A stretch of 24,645 nucleotides of DNA. It comes from a virus. How positions within the stretch are numbered: position 1 is the stretch's first letter; each line of letters begins with the position of its first letter. The stretch is taken from the IMG/VR virus record IMGVR_UViG_3300033144_002003, positions 1-24,645 of that record; one strand, 5' to 3'. The notes under the pieces are model-generated. The model did no database searches, was not told the origin of the DNA, and saw nothing but the letters and a program-made list of their open reading frames with translations. The position numbers were made by a program, and so were the translations under genes. Below are positions 13,635 through 23,321 of this stretch, one piece after another.

Positions 13635-13663
13635 ATTTATATTTATATATAAATTAGACAGTT

Positions 13664-14371
13664 ATGACTTTAAATCACTACGCTTACAACATTAGAAACA
13701 TAGCTAGGGCAGGTCAAGGTAACTCAGACGATGATTCTTTAGACATAAGACAGGTTAAGTTTTGGGTGAATGCTTGGAGGGCTGTAGGTGTGCTACAAAG
13801 AACAGAATACGGTAAACAGATTGATCCTCAATTGGTTCAAGATTTAGGCGTTATTCCATTGGAAACTGTAGATGTAGCTGACTCTAGCTGTCCTCCTGTT
13901 GAATATGGGTGTACTATCAAAAAGATTATACTACCGAAGTTAGTTGACTTTCCTTACAATAGAGGGATTGTATTTGTGGGTAAGATTGATAAACGAACAC
14001 CGTTTATAATTGATTCTGCTGATACTACTATGTTTAAGGAAGCTACGCAGTTTGGGGCTTTAACTAGTAGGGTTTACATGGTAGGAAACACTATGTATGT
14101 AAAATTATCTGCTAAAGATAAAGGATTAAAGTACATTAATGTTAGGGGGGTATTTGAAGATCCAGAGAGTGTTGCAACTTATGTAGCTCCAGGGTGTGAG
14201 GCTAAGTGTTATGATTCTTCTGTAGATGAGTATCCTATGCCACTTGGGATGTATGATTTTGTAACAAAGAATATATTAATGACTGAGCTTAACATGACGT
14301 TACAGACAGCAGAAGACGAACTAAACAACGCTAAGAGTGAGCAAGGAGTGGAAAGTCCAATTAAAGGATAG
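13664..14371 (+). CDS. Connector/ring-type structural protein
   Basis: This 235-residue protein starts with a helical pattern (YNIRNIARAGQGNSDDDSLD, then IRQVKFWVNAWRAVGVLQR) that I associate with tail-accessory proteins of Bacteroidota podoviruses. Cysteines in the middle (SSCPPVEYGCTIKK) are unusual for this genome and may be structural. A beta-rich core follows, and a C-terminal helix (NILMTELNMTLQTAEDELNN) probably packs in the ring. It is the first gene after the terminator at 13605-13634. It overlaps the next gene by 35 bp, the longest overlap in the block. The ring role is inferred. Confidence 0.58.
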   Translation: MTLNHYAYNIRNIARAGQGNSDDDSLDIRQVKFWVNAWRAVGVLQRTEYGKQIDPQLVQDLGVIPLETVDVADSSCPPVEYGCTIKKIILPKLVDFPYNRGIVFVGKIDKRTPFIIDSADTTMFKEATQFGALTSRVYMVGNTMYVKLSAKDKGLKYINVRGVFEDPESVATYVAPGCEAKCYDSSVDEYPMPLGMYDFVTKNILMTELNMTLQTAEDELNNAKSEQGVESPIKG

Positions 14372-14864
14372 TAAGGGCGTTTGTACTACCTTTGCTGTTT
14401 ACAGTGAGGTTGTTGAGGACATAAAGAAAGACCTCAGCAATCTTAAGAACAATAGACGAAGGGTTATTACATATAAAGTTTTTACGTCTGTTATGATGCT
14501 TTATTTTAAGCTAGTTGTAAAAGAGTTGTGGGATGGTTATTTTTTCGCTCTAAACAATAGGCTCGGAGAGATTAGGATAGCTAAGAGAAAGATGGATAGG
14601 TGGATTCCTAACACGCTTAGGAGAAGTAGTGTTGATGGTCAGGTTGTTTATACAAAGCGTAACCAGTTAGAGTTAGCTAGAAAATATAATTGGTTCTGGC
14701 ATTATTTAAACTGGTCTACTTTTAAGAGATACAGAACACACGAAATAAAAGCTTCTAAGTCCTTTATAGCGGAAATGATGAAGAGAGTTAATAGAGGCGT
14801 TGAATATATTGATTACACTCCTTTAGGGTGGAGAGAAGATGGTATTATACGAAAAATAAAATAA
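14337..14864 (+). CDS. Conserved phage protein, tail-assembly region (175 aa)
   Basis: The 175-residue product is basic and rich in Trp and Tyr, with NNRLGEIRIAKRKMDRWIP, TKRNQLELARKYNW and the closing HYLNWSTFKRYRTHEIKASK. I recall proteins of this type (NRLG.I.I.K, then YL.W) in Bacteroidota podoviruses, without a known function. The start is GTG at 14337, inside the end of the preceding gene. No in-frame ATG precedes the conserved region. It lies between two likely ring proteins, which suggests a minor connector or assembly factor. High basic charge could also mean nucleic-acid contact. Confidence 0.6.
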   Translation: MSKEWKVQLKDSKGVCTTFAVYSEVVEDIKKDLSNLKNNRRRVITYKVFTSVMMLYFKLVVKELWDGYFFALNNRLGEIRIAKRKMDRWIPNTLRRSSVDGQVVYTKRNQLELARKYNWFWHYLNWSTFKRYRTHEIKASKSFIAEMMKRVNRGVEYIDYTPLGWREDGIIRKIK

Positions 14865-14865
14865 C

Positions 14866-15618
14866 ATGAAAGACAGTCATAAAGTATCTATAAATCGTAT
14901 TATTGGTAATGTTATTGGCAACTTAGGTATTAAGAATGTAAATAACAGTATTGATGATTTTGCTAGGTGGGCTATTGAGGCTGAGAATAAGATTGGAGCT
15001 ACTGATTCGTACAAACATTTTGAATGTGATATAACGATCAATAACAAGAAAGCAGCACTTCCACCTAACTTTGTTTATTTAGAAGGTCTTAAGCTAGGAG
15101 ATAGCTTTCTTAACGTAAGTTACAGAGAGTTTAGGATGTTTAACAACACTAGTACTAGCAATAACTTAGCTCAAGGAGCTGCTGCAAACATTAACACAGG
15201 TGTAACTGCTGAGTTTAGAAATGACAACTTAGGGTTTAACTTTGGATATAGTCACCAAATAGGCAGTACGGCAAATATATTTTCTATTGTTAATGGATTT
15301 ATATTCGTTAACAGCCTGGATGATGGTAAAAAAATAGGTATATCATATCAAGGGTTTGATTTAGATGACGATGGGTGGCCTATGATCAATAGGCAACATG
15401 AGGATGCGGTGAGTCACTACTTGATGTATATGTATAAGGCAAGACGTTTCTATGAAGGAAAGTTGCCACATGTAGTTTTTAAAGAATTAGAGCAAAGATG
15501 GTATTGGTTAGCTGGTCAAGCTAGAGGAGATAGTGAATTACCTGATACTCAGGAGATGAAGTATTTAGGTAATCAGCATAATCAGCTTCTACCTCTACCT
15601 CCAAAACAATTTTTCTAA
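14866..15618 (+). CDS. Ring / tail adaptor protein
   Basis: This 250-residue protein has an N-terminal helical segment (SINRIIGNVIGNLGIKNVNN) and a beta-rich middle. Its C-terminal half contains ISYQGFDLDDDGWPMINRQH, then EDAVSHYLMYMYKARRFYEG. The D.DG.P.I...HE.A...Y pattern is one I associate with P22 gp4-like tail accessory proteins, which bind under the portal. It starts one base after the previous stop and ends 3 bp before the muzzle gene, so it is likely made together with it. The gp4-like role is inferred. Confidence 0.65.
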   Translation: MKDSHKVSINRIIGNVIGNLGIKNVNNSIDDFARWAIEAENKIGATDSYKHFECDITINNKKAALPPNFVYLEGLKLGDSFLNVSYREFRMFNNTSTSNNLAQGAAANINTGVTAEFRNDNLGFNFGYSHQIGSTANIFSIVNGFIFVNSLDDGKKIGISYQGFDLDDDGWPMINRQHEDAVSHYLMYMYKARRFYEGKLPHVVFKELEQRWYWLAGQARGDSELPDTQEMKYLGNQHNQLLPLPPKQFF

Positions 15619-15621
15619 AAT

Positions 15622-18600
15622 ATGAAAAGTTCAGTAAATAAATTCTCTAAAGGTTTAATCAATGACCTTAACCCTATAAATCAGCCTAACCAATCCTATC
15701 AGGATTCGATGGGAGGAAATCTTATTTATAATGCTGATGGTAATTACGACTGGGTTGTGTCTAATGGGAATCAGTTTTCTTTTAACATTATACCTGATAG
15801 CGGTAGTACTACGAATAAGTATACTCCGATAGGTGGTGTTGGTAATAGCAATATAAAAATATTGTTTAGCGTAGATGAGGTTACTGGAGATAGTGAGATA
15901 GGAATATTCGCTATGAATAGTGATGGTATAGGTTCTTACAAAACTCTGTACAACGATATATCAGATCCTTTAACGCCTAATGTTCAGTCTTTAGCTTTTC
16001 AGGCCAATAATCAGATAGAGGCTAGGTTTTTATATGAGAATGACGACTTGATTAGAATTTACTGGTGTGATGGTGTTAAATCTGATAGTAATCCACCTAG
16101 AGTATTTACATTTAAGTATGATCCATTAATAGGGTCTGAAGATGATGTTACGGCTTATAGTGCTTTAACAACTACAGCTCACTCTATGAATATTCAAGCA
16201 GAGCATAACCCTGGTATTATAAAATACCAAGAGCAGATTGCTGGAAGCTTGCTGTCTGGTGTGTATCAGTACACTTATAGATTAATAACTCTTGATGGAT
16301 ATGCAACCCCTTGGGTAACTCCTACTAGAAGATATTTTGTGACTACTGATGCTGTTAACAATACTAACTGGAACTTGTACGAGATGGAGGTTAGTGGAAT
16401 ATCTAGTCCTCACGGAAATAGAATTGAAATTAAAGGTATTGATACTAGGTATGACAAGATTGAGGTAGCGTTCTTGTATTCTCAAACTGATTTACAGATA
16501 GATGAGAGTACTATATTCTTTAAAGGAAATATAGTTAAGACTAACCCTACCGATTCTATGTTTATAGATCATGTGAGCATGAATGGTACTCCTGTGATAG
16601 CTGACACTATAGCTACACAATTTCAAGGGATTAAAGCTGCTAAAACATTAGACATAAAAGATAGTCTTATATATTTTGGTAACATAGTAGAAAATCTTAG
16701 CACTATAACTGACGCTGAGGCAGAAGCTATAGTTGGCAGTGTTGAGTTTACTCCTGTATTCAAGGATATGAGGTCTGACGAGCAGAACTATGCTAATACA
16801 ACAACTCCTATACTAACTCACCAGACTCCTAAGACAGGAACTACAGTTAGGCAGCTACACAATGCTGTTGGTGGAACTGAGACCTATCAAATAGTTAATG
16901 ATTACGTTAACTACAAAGGAACTCAGATTGACAACATGTATAGTGGCTACTTTAGAGGAGAGACCTATAGGTTCGCTTTACAGTTATTTGATAACTTAGG
17001 GTTTCCTGTATTTGCTATACATTTAGGAGATTTAAAACTACCTGAACAAACTAGCTTAGCTTATTCGTGGGGTAGATTAAGGCAAGATGGAACTTTAGCT
17101 ACTGTGCAAAACAGGAACTTAACAGTATATCCTTGGCCTACAAACAACTTTAACGATCCGTCATTAACATCTAGTAAGCTATGGGCTGAAGACCCTAATC
17201 CTGCTTATGATCAGTTGGTGGGAATATCCTACTTAAGAGTAATGGGTATTAATATAGATAACATTGATATATCTGGAGTAGCTGATAGAATTAGTGGATT
17301 TAGCATTGTTAGGGTTGATAGAGACGCTACTATACTTGCTCAAGGGTTGGCTATGCCTACTATGAGAGATCAGGATGGCAATGGAGATCCTATAGCTAGA
17401 CCTTTTGCTGGATGTACACAAAGATGGTATAATAATGCTGGTTCTTTAGACCCTACAACTCTTTTAGCTAATGTTCAAAATGTAGACACTCAGAGCTATC
17501 AAACTTCTAATGATTTTCATTTAGAAGGGAACTTAACGTCTTTTTACGCTCCTGATTATGATTTTGACCAGAGTTTTATACCTGTCATTCAATCTCAGGA
17601 TGTTTTAAGGATAGTGGGTAGTTGTTTTTCTGATACTAGCCCTATTGGTACAAGTCCTAATTTTGATGTTAATGCTGGTGCGTGGTTTACCTATTACGAA
17701 GGTTCTACTGCTGCTTTACCGACTATTTCAAATGGAGGTCTTCACAGCATATCTAAGTTCTATAACAGTAAAAACAATGCCCACTTTGGAACTGATGACC
17801 CTACTCCGAGGTATTTAACAGAAGCTTCTCTTGAGGAAAGTATATTTATGAACTATGATACAGTAAAGGCTGACTATGTTGTTGGTACAGATCTGCATAA
17901 TTCAATACACCAAGAAGAAGGGGAGTTTCAAGGATACTACGCAGCTACTTCAGCTCAGAACGAAGGTCTTAGAGGAGCTAGTAAAGATTTAATCTATTAT
18001 AGACATGCTAGTTTTGTTCCTAAAACAAGTGCTGGTGTTGCCGATAACTGGTCTCCAATATTTCAGCAGAGTTATTTTAATTTAGACGCACCGTCAGGAA
18101 ATAAAAACAATTACCACTTAGGTTCTTTGATAGCTAACTATGTTAGGGTTAACGCTTCTCCTTATGGAGGTGTAAGTCAGAGTTCATTAGAGCAAAGTGT
18201 ATTTTATAGCACAGGTCATTTTCAACCTGTAAACAACTCTAATTTTCTTACTCCTGTTTCTGGACAATTTGATGGTATCGAAGTGTTTGGAGGAGATTGT
18301 TATTTAGACTATCATGCTTTCATGAGGAACTATCCAAGGTATCATGATACAGACGCTAATCATAGAGAATGTGCTGATGGTGTAGTTTTTCCTTTAGAAA
18401 GCACTTTAAATCAAGTTCTTAGACAAGCTCCTAGTGTTGGTGATCCTCAATATGCAAATATAGGAGCATTACCTAAAGAGCAATACTTAGGAAATAAAAT
18501 AACCTTCTTTACTGATGGGCTGTATACTGCTAGGGGTATTTCTGTAGCTGGTCAGCCAGATCAATTTTTAGAAGAGTTTAATTTAAACGCTGCCTTATTG

Positions 18601-20040
18601 CAAAGAGAGATTTTAAAGTTTTTCTTTACTAAGCCAGTTGATTTTAACCTAAATGATAAATATCCTGTAAGATGGAGGTATCCTCAGAATAAATTCTATG
18701 GAGAAACCTTAGATAGCTGGAGACAATTCTTTGCTTTAGATTATGATGATATAAATGGTAGCTATGGCGAGATTACTTCATCAAGCTATTTGTTTAATCA
18801 AATATATTCTTTTCAAGAATCTGCATTTGGTAGACTAAGAGCTTTCGACAGAGCTATACTAGACTCAACTGCTGGAGCTTTAACTACTGGTGTTGGAGGA
18901 AAGTTAGATGGTATTGATTATATAAGTACTAAGTACGGAAATCAGCATCAATTCTCTATGACTAATAGTGGAAAAGCTCTATACTGGATTGATGTAGACA
19001 AGCGTAAGGCAGTAAGATTTGCAGGAGATGGTAAACAGTCTATATCTGATATAAGGGGCTTACACGAGTTCTTTAAGAATGAGCTAGGGAATTACTACAA
19101 TCAAGATAGTCCTGCTGGAGGTTATGGTATAGCTGTAGGTTATGACTTTAGAAACAATCATGTATTCTGGACTTTTGTAAGGGACTACCATAGAGCACTA
19201 GGAGCTAATATATTTGTAGACTCTGTAGATATAAATAATGCAGATTACTATGCGAACAACAGTACTATTTTCGTTAACGGTGGTGGGGGTGATGTTATTT
19301 TCCCAGAAACAACTTTTGGAACTGGAGAAAACGATAGCGTTGTGTACTATGTTGCTAACGAGGTTGGTGGATCGCCTGTTACTTTACAAACGGCTGTAGC
19401 TAGTCCTCCTTCATCTACTGTGATAGGGACAGTTAATGCTGGAGAGTATTACGAGGTTACAAGAGAGAATAGTACAGGAGTGTGGTCAGCAGTACAGGTT
19501 ACTTTAGCTGATATAACTCCTTTTAAAGCTACTATATGTTACAATGAGGATTTAGATGCCTTTACAGGCTTCTTCGGATTCAGACCTACTTACTACATTT
19601 CTCATAAGGACACTATAATAACTCATGATAAGTTATTCCCTGCTATCCTTAATAAGATGTATGTACATGAATTTAACCCTCTTAAGGCTAACTATTACGG
19701 TCAGAATTATAAGTCTTATATATCTGTATCAAACAAGGAAGATGAGTTTTCTTCTAAGATATTTGACTCTATAAGGGTTAACTTTAATGAGCAAGGAAAT
19801 GATGACATTACTAGGTATATATTTAGGACAGAGGGGCAAGTTAATTATTATGATGTTCAGACTGACTCTAGGAAAAGATATTTAGAAGATAGTTTGAGAA
19901 TGCCTACAAGAACATTTAATCAGAGCGATAGGACTAGGGGTAAATGGATTAATTATATCTTTGAATATAAGAACAATTCTAATATTCCAGTAAAATTGTT
20001 TAATTTAATAACGAATTACAGAATTTCAAATAGAATGTAG
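15622..20040 (+). CDS. Giant tail muzzle / stabilization protein
   Basis: The 1472-residue protein is the largest in the window and matches the tail-stabilization or 'muzzle' proteins of crAss-like phages. These form the nozzle-like tube at the tail tip. The N-terminus reads KFSKGLINDLNPINQPNQSY, then DSMGGNLIYNADGNYDWV, a start I recall for this family. The body is beta-rich throughout, with many Gly, Asn, Asp and Tyr residues, suggesting propeller or beta-sandwich modules. The C-terminus has the family-like SLRMPTRTF, then RGKWINYIFEY, then FNLITNYRISNR. There is no signal peptide. TAG ends the gene one base before the next start. Residues around 1220-1290 contain a Gly/Asn-rich low-complexity patch (VNGGGGDVIF). 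Confidence 0.8.
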   Translation: MKSSVNKFSKGLINDLNPINQPNQSYQDSMGGNLIYNADGNYDWVVSNGNQFSFNIIPDSGSTTNKYTPIGGVGNSNIKILFSVDEVTGDSEIGIFAMNSDGIGSYKTLYNDISDPLTPNVQSLAFQANNQIEARFLYENDDLIRIYWCDGVKSDSNPPRVFTFKYDPLIGSEDDVTAYSALTTTAHSMNIQAEHNPGIIKYQEQIAGSLLSGVYQYTYRLITLDGYATPWVTPTRRYFVTTDAVNNTNWNLYEMEVSGISSPHGNRIEIKGIDTRYDKIEVAFLYSQTDLQIDESTIFFKGNIVKTNPTDSMFIDHVSMNGTPVIADTIATQFQGIKAAKTLDIKDSLIYFGNIVENLSTITDAEAEAIVGSVEFTPVFKDMRSDEQNYANTTTPILTHQTPKTGTTVRQLHNAVGGTETYQIVNDYVNYKGTQIDNMYSGYFRGETYRFALQLFDNLGFPVFAIHLGDLKLPEQTSLAYSWGRLRQDGTLATVQNRNLTVYPWPTNNFNDPSLTSSKLWAEDPNPAYDQLVGISYLRVMGINIDNIDISGVADRISGFSIVRVDRDATILAQGLAMPTMRDQDGNGDPIARPFAGCTQRWYNNAGSLDPTTLLANVQNVDTQSYQTSNDFHLEGNLTSFYAPDYDFDQSFIPVIQSQDVLRIVGSCFSDTSPIGTSPNFDVNAGAWFTYYEGSTAALPTISNGGLHSISKFYNSKNNAHFGTDDPTPRYLTEASLEESIFMNYDTVKADYVVGTDLHNSIHQEEGEFQGYYAATSAQNEGLRGASKDLIYYRHASFVPKTSAGVADNWSPIFQQSYFNLDAPSGNKNNYHLGSLIANYVRVNASPYGGVSQSSLEQSVFYSTGHFQPVNNSNFLTPVSGQFDGIEVFGGDCYLDYHAFMRNYPRYHDTDANHRECADGVVFPLESTLNQVLRQAPSVGDPQYANIGALPKEQYLGNKITFFTDGLYTARGISVAGQPDQFLEEFNLNAALLQREILKFFFTKPVDFNLNDKYPVRWRYPQNKFYGETLDSWRQFFALDYDDINGSYGEITSSSYLFNQIYSFQESAFGRLRAFDRAILDSTAGALTTGVGGKLDGIDYISTKYGNQHQFSMTNSGKALYWIDVDKRKAVRFAGDGKQSISDIRGLHEFFKNELGNYYNQDSPAGGYGIAVGYDFRNNHVFWTFVRDYHRALGANIFVDSVDINNADYYANNSTIFVNGGGGDVIFPETTFGTGENDSVVYYVANEVGGSPVTLQTAVASPPSSTVIGTVNAGEYYEVTRENSTGVWSAVQVTLADITPFKATICYNEDLDAFTGFFGFRPTYYISHKDTIITHDKLFPAILNKMYVHEFNPLKANYYGQNYKSYISVSNKEDEFSSKIFDSIRVNFNEQGNDDITRYIFRTEGQVNYYDVQTDSRKRYLEDSLRMPTRTFNQSDRTRGKWINYIFEYKNNSNIPVKLFNLITNYRISNRM

Positions 20041-20041
20041 T

Positions 20042-20875
20042 ATGGCAATATTTCAAGACGAATCGGAATTAAAGAGGCAAGACCAGAGAGTTCCGTTTGA
20101 AGCAATGAGAGGTCTTAAGAAAGGTGTAGCTAGTGTTTTAGGATACGATGCTAGGGGAGGTAGAAACAAGTGGGGTAAGGCTTTAAACGTTATCACTCCT
20201 TATGCAGAAACGGTTGCTGCTGGTATGGGAGCACCTGGATTAGTTACAGGGCTATCTATTGGGGGTAGGGCTGCATCTAAGGAATTAGCTAAAGGTACTG
20301 ATGCTGGCCTTGTAATGGAAGAGACTGATGATGAGTTCTTAGAAAAGTCAATACAAGATGTAAGTTCTGCTATTACAATGTACGGAAGTGCTACTGCTTT
20401 ATCTGGAGCAGCAGGAGGGACAGGAGCTTTAGGGGCAGCAGGAGGAGCAGCAACAGGAGGTTCTGGAATGGATTCTGTCGTTGGTGGTTCGGCAGGATCA
20501 GAACTTGCTGATATGCAATCTGCTAGTAAATTGGCTAACACTCAGGATTCTATTAATGCTGATATTGATGATATTGATATTGATGAGTTGACTGCTGCTG
20601 ATTTTGATGAAGCTTTAGCTGAGGAAGATGAGTTAGAAGATGTTTCTAATCTAGTTGACAGTGTAAGCTCTAAGAACAAGAAAGAGGAAGCTAAAAACAA
20701 AAGCGTATCAGATAAGGCCACTAAAGATTTAACTAATATGTTAGGAGAGGGAGGTAAGATAATAGAGGCAGGAACTAAATCTTATGCTTTAAATAAAGAA
20801 TATGCTGATGCATCAGAAGAGGAAGCACTGAAGTTATTACAAAGAAAAAGAAAAACTACAAAAAATTATTTATAA
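20042..20875 (+). CDS. Gly/Ala-rich virion cargo (ejection-type) protein
   Basis: This 277-residue protein has a basic, amphipathic N-terminus (residues 1-50), then a hydrophobic Gly/Ala stretch (AAGMGAPGLVTGLSIGG, and SGAAGGTGALGAAGGAATGG around 121-140). An acidic segment with the repeat ADIDDIDIDELTAADFDE (173-190) follows, and the tail is a basic Lys/Arg-rich helix. Such a layout (amphipathic or membrane-active Gly/Ala segments plus charged helices) suits virion proteins ejected ahead of the DNA to form a channel. It starts one base after the muzzle stop and lies 3 bp before the large lysozyme-like protein. The cargo role is inferred from context and composition. Confidence 0.55.
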   Translation: MAIFQDESELKRQDQRVPFEAMRGLKKGVASVLGYDARGGRNKWGKALNVITPYAETVAAGMGAPGLVTGLSIGGRAASKELAKGTDAGLVMEETDDEFLEKSIQDVSSAITMYGSATALSGAAGGTGALGAAGGAATGGSGMDSVVGGSAGSELADMQSASKLANTQDSINADIDDIDIDELTAADFDEALAEEDELEDVSNLVDSVSSKNKKEEAKNKSVSDKATKDLTNMLGEGGKIIEAGTKSYALNKEYADASEEEALKLLQRKRKTTKNYL

Positions 20876-20878
20876 GAT

Positions 20879-23290
20879 ATGGCTAAGAAAATTAACGTAG
20901 ATAATCTAAAGCTTGCGTATTCTGACGGTAGAGTTGTGGATTCAAACGAAACTAGAAGATTTGTTCAGAAGCTAGAGAAGATGTCTAAAAAATATGGTGG
21001 TGTAACGCCAGAAGACTTTTTAACTATTTTCATAAAAGAAAACGGACTAAAAAACGGAGCTATACTATTAGATCAGAAGTCTAAAGCTGATACGGATGAG
21101 TCTGGAGGAAAAGCTAAAGGACTAATACAATTCGTTCCTAGCACAGCTAAAGGTCTTGGTTTAGATCAAGATAAGCTGTCTGAAATGACAGCTACAGAGC
21201 AACTTGATTTTGTAGACAAATACTATAAAGACTTGGGTGATCCAAAAAATATAAAATCTTTTCAGGACTTATATTTAGGAACGTTTTACCCAAAAGCTTT
21301 AGGAGAGGGTGATGACTTTGTAATAGCAAAAGAAGGAAGAAGGGCTTATACAGCCAATGCTAACATAGATACTAAGTTTGGTGATGGTGATGGTGTGCTA
21401 ACTAAAGGCGATTTCTTAGGTTATGCTAATCAAGATATATCTTCTATGACTGGAGATGTTCTTCAGGAAGTTAGTCAAGAGGAGTACGATAGAGGATACC
21501 CTGAGCCTAACGAAGTTTTTATTAATAGCGAAAATGTTTTAGTTAAGTCTGGAAAAAACAAAGGTAAATACAAAACCGTATATACTCTTCCTGACGGATC
21601 TAGAAAAGCTGTTGTAAACCCTAGTCCAACTACTATTAAAACAATTGCTGGAGATCAGTATCTTGCTACAAAAGGAGGTAAAAATTATAAGTTAGATAGA
21701 GAGTCTGGGTTTCAAGAGAAGGCTTTGAGTAATGATAATATATACAATAGTAAGCTTAAAGAGCTAGAAGACAAAGCTAAAAGCGGAGATTTAACACCAA
21801 GGGAGCTTCGTGTTGCTCAGAATATATACGATGTAAGGCAAAGCGAGTTAGATGACAAAATAAAAGGTAGAGATGAAGGGTTCTTTGAAGACGCTCCAAA
21901 GATAGGTGTTAGAAACATAAAAGGATTAAGAAGGGAGAAAGCTGCTTTAGAGAGAAGGTTTTCGGCCAACATACTTCTTCCAGAGGTTAGGAATAGATTT
22001 AAAGCTGAAGGAGAAAAAAGAAAGAATGACCTTAATAAACTAAGAGAAGAGTCTTTAGATTTTAATAAGTCAGAAGACGAACTGATTCAGGCTAAAAAAA
22101 ACTTAGCGATTGCTGAATCTGAGTACGATACGTTTGAAGACGGTAGAGAAGATTTTGCTAAAAAACTAGAGTCTTACGATTATCTATCTTCTAGCAAAAT
22201 TAAAGATGGAAACAGATTTGAGAGTAAAAACCTTATTCAGGAATATGCTGGAGCAGGATTAGGAGATCTTGTGAGTGAAATGTCTAAAGAGCTTAATTCA
22301 TTTTTAAGCAAGGATGTAGAGACTGATGTAGCTCTTCAAGAAGAAAAGGTTCAGGACAAGCCAGACTTAGCTACCCAGGATATTAATAGAGGTGGTGGTA
22401 CAGGTACTTCTACTTCTCAGCAAGTGAAAGTGGGGACTAGAAGCGATAATCAAGTTGTTGATAGCGACCTTGGATTAACCTCTGAAGAACAAGATATTCT
22501 TGACGCTAAGAAAGTTGTTGATACTGATGCTTTACAGCAACAAATAGATTTAAACAATGAAGCTTTAGCAGAAATGAAAGCTCAAAAGCCTATTGACGAT
22601 TCTATAGTTCAAGGTCAGGATGACACGCTAGAGAATGTTCTAGGCTACGGGTCTGACATAGCTAGAGGTATTATAGGGCTGTCTGGAGCTACTGAGAAAC
22701 TTCCTGAGTACGAAAGAGGAGCAGCCTTTAATGAATACCTAGATACTCAAAGAAGGTTTAAGGATCAAGGCTTAACAGCTTTAGAAGAGTCTGTTAGAAA
22801 GCAAAGAGGAGAAAGAGCCTATGGGTTTGATGTTGCTAATATTCGTAGCATGGGTCAAGGAGCTGGAGCTACACTTGCTGCTATGGGGGGTGCTGCTGGA
22901 AGACTTCAAGATAGATACGCTGAAGTAGGACTAGAAGATGCTGCGCTAAAAAGACAAGGTAGAGCTGATTTCGCTAGAGCTGCATTAACTGACGAGCAAA
23001 TCAACAGACAACAGTTTGAAGATAAGTTTAAAGTTTCTATGGCTAATAAAGAGGCTGGAGCTGGTTTAGTAAGAGATGCTTACACTAACTTAAATGAAAG
23101 AGTTGCATTCAATAAAGCTTACGGAAAAGGCAGTCAACACTACGCTTATCAGGACGAGCTGATGAAATCTATGAAAACTAACAGAGAGCTTCTTAAGAGG
23201 GGTGCTGAAAACAGAACTAAGCAAGGAGTTAAAGCTTTAGAAGAAAGTAACATAGAACTTCAAAAAAGAATAGACAAAGCTAATGTCTAA
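20879..23290 (+). CDS. Virion cargo protein with N-terminal transglycosylase-like domain
   Basis: The 803-residue protein begins with a lysozyme-like domain (about 25-190). FLTIFIKENGL holds the candidate catalytic Glu54, followed by GLIQFVPSTAKGLG (81-94) and EQLDFVDKYYKDLG, then LYLGTFYPKAL, the pattern of phage lytic transglycosylases. A short D-x-DG-type calcium-loop-like motif, FGDGDGVLTKGDF (167-179), follows. The middle (about 290-480) is charged and coiled-coil. The C-terminal third is helical, with RGAAFNEYLDTQRRFKDQGL and a Gly-rich segment. It is probably carried in the virion and cuts peptidoglycan during DNA entry. Structural lysozymes like this occur in podovirus ejection proteins. 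The catalytic Glu is inferred from alignment by eye. Confidence 0.75.
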   Translation: MAKKINVDNLKLAYSDGRVVDSNETRRFVQKLEKMSKKYGGVTPEDFLTIFIKENGLKNGAILLDQKSKADTDESGGKAKGLIQFVPSTAKGLGLDQDKLSEMTATEQLDFVDKYYKDLGDPKNIKSFQDLYLGTFYPKALGEGDDFVIAKEGRRAYTANANIDTKFGDGDGVLTKGDFLGYANQDISSMTGDVLQEVSQEEYDRGYPEPNEVFINSENVLVKSGKNKGKYKTVYTLPDGSRKAVVNPSPTTIKTIAGDQYLATKGGKNYKLDRESGFQEKALSNDNIYNSKLKELEDKAKSGDLTPRELRVAQNIYDVRQSELDDKIKGRDEGFFEDAPKIGVRNIKGLRREKAALERRFSANILLPEVRNRFKAEGEKRKNDLNKLREESLDFNKSEDELIQAKKNLAIAESEYDTFEDGREDFAKKLESYDYLSSSKIKDGNRFESKNLIQEYAGAGLGDLVSEMSKELNSFLSKDVETDVALQEEKVQDKPDLATQDINRGGGTGTSTSQQVKVGTRSDNQVVDSDLGLTSEEQDILDAKKVVDTDALQQQIDLNNEALAEMKAQKPIDDSIVQGQDDTLENVLGYGSDIARGIIGLSGATEKLPEYERGAAFNEYLDTQRRFKDQGLTALEESVRKQRGERAYGFDVANIRSMGQGAGATLAAMGGAAGRLQDRYAEVGLEDAALKRQGRADFARAALTDEQINRQQFEDKFKVSMANKEAGAGLVRDAYTNLNERVAFNKAYGKGSQHYAYQDELMKSMKTNRELLKRGAENRTKQGVKALEESNIELQKRIDKANV

Positions 23291-23299
23291 ATAATTTAT

Positions 23300-23321
23300 T
23301 TGTAATATATTTACAATAGAA
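23300..23321 (+). promoter_or_regulatory. Palindromic promoter/operator element (site 3)
   Basis: TTGTAA (23300-23305) and TTACAA (23311-23316) form a perfect inverted repeat around TATAT and are followed by TAGAA. It nearly duplicates site 2 at 3088-3109. Over 26 bases there are five differences, four of them in the spacer. It lies in the 42-bp gap before the next gene, ending 11 bp before its ATG. No gap in the tail gene block before this exceeds 3 bp, so a new transcription unit likely begins here. Confidence 0.6.

Noticed and set aside
20200-20541. Open frame of 113 codons opposite the Gly/Ala-rich cargo gene
   Set aside because: Its Pro/Ala-rich product is the mirror of GCA/GGA repeats on the coding strand. 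Nothing supports expression.
20561-20586. Short GATATTGAT-type tandem repeat
   Set aside because: It encodes an acidic Asp/Ile run in frame within the cargo gene and looks like simple codon-level repetition, not an independent element.
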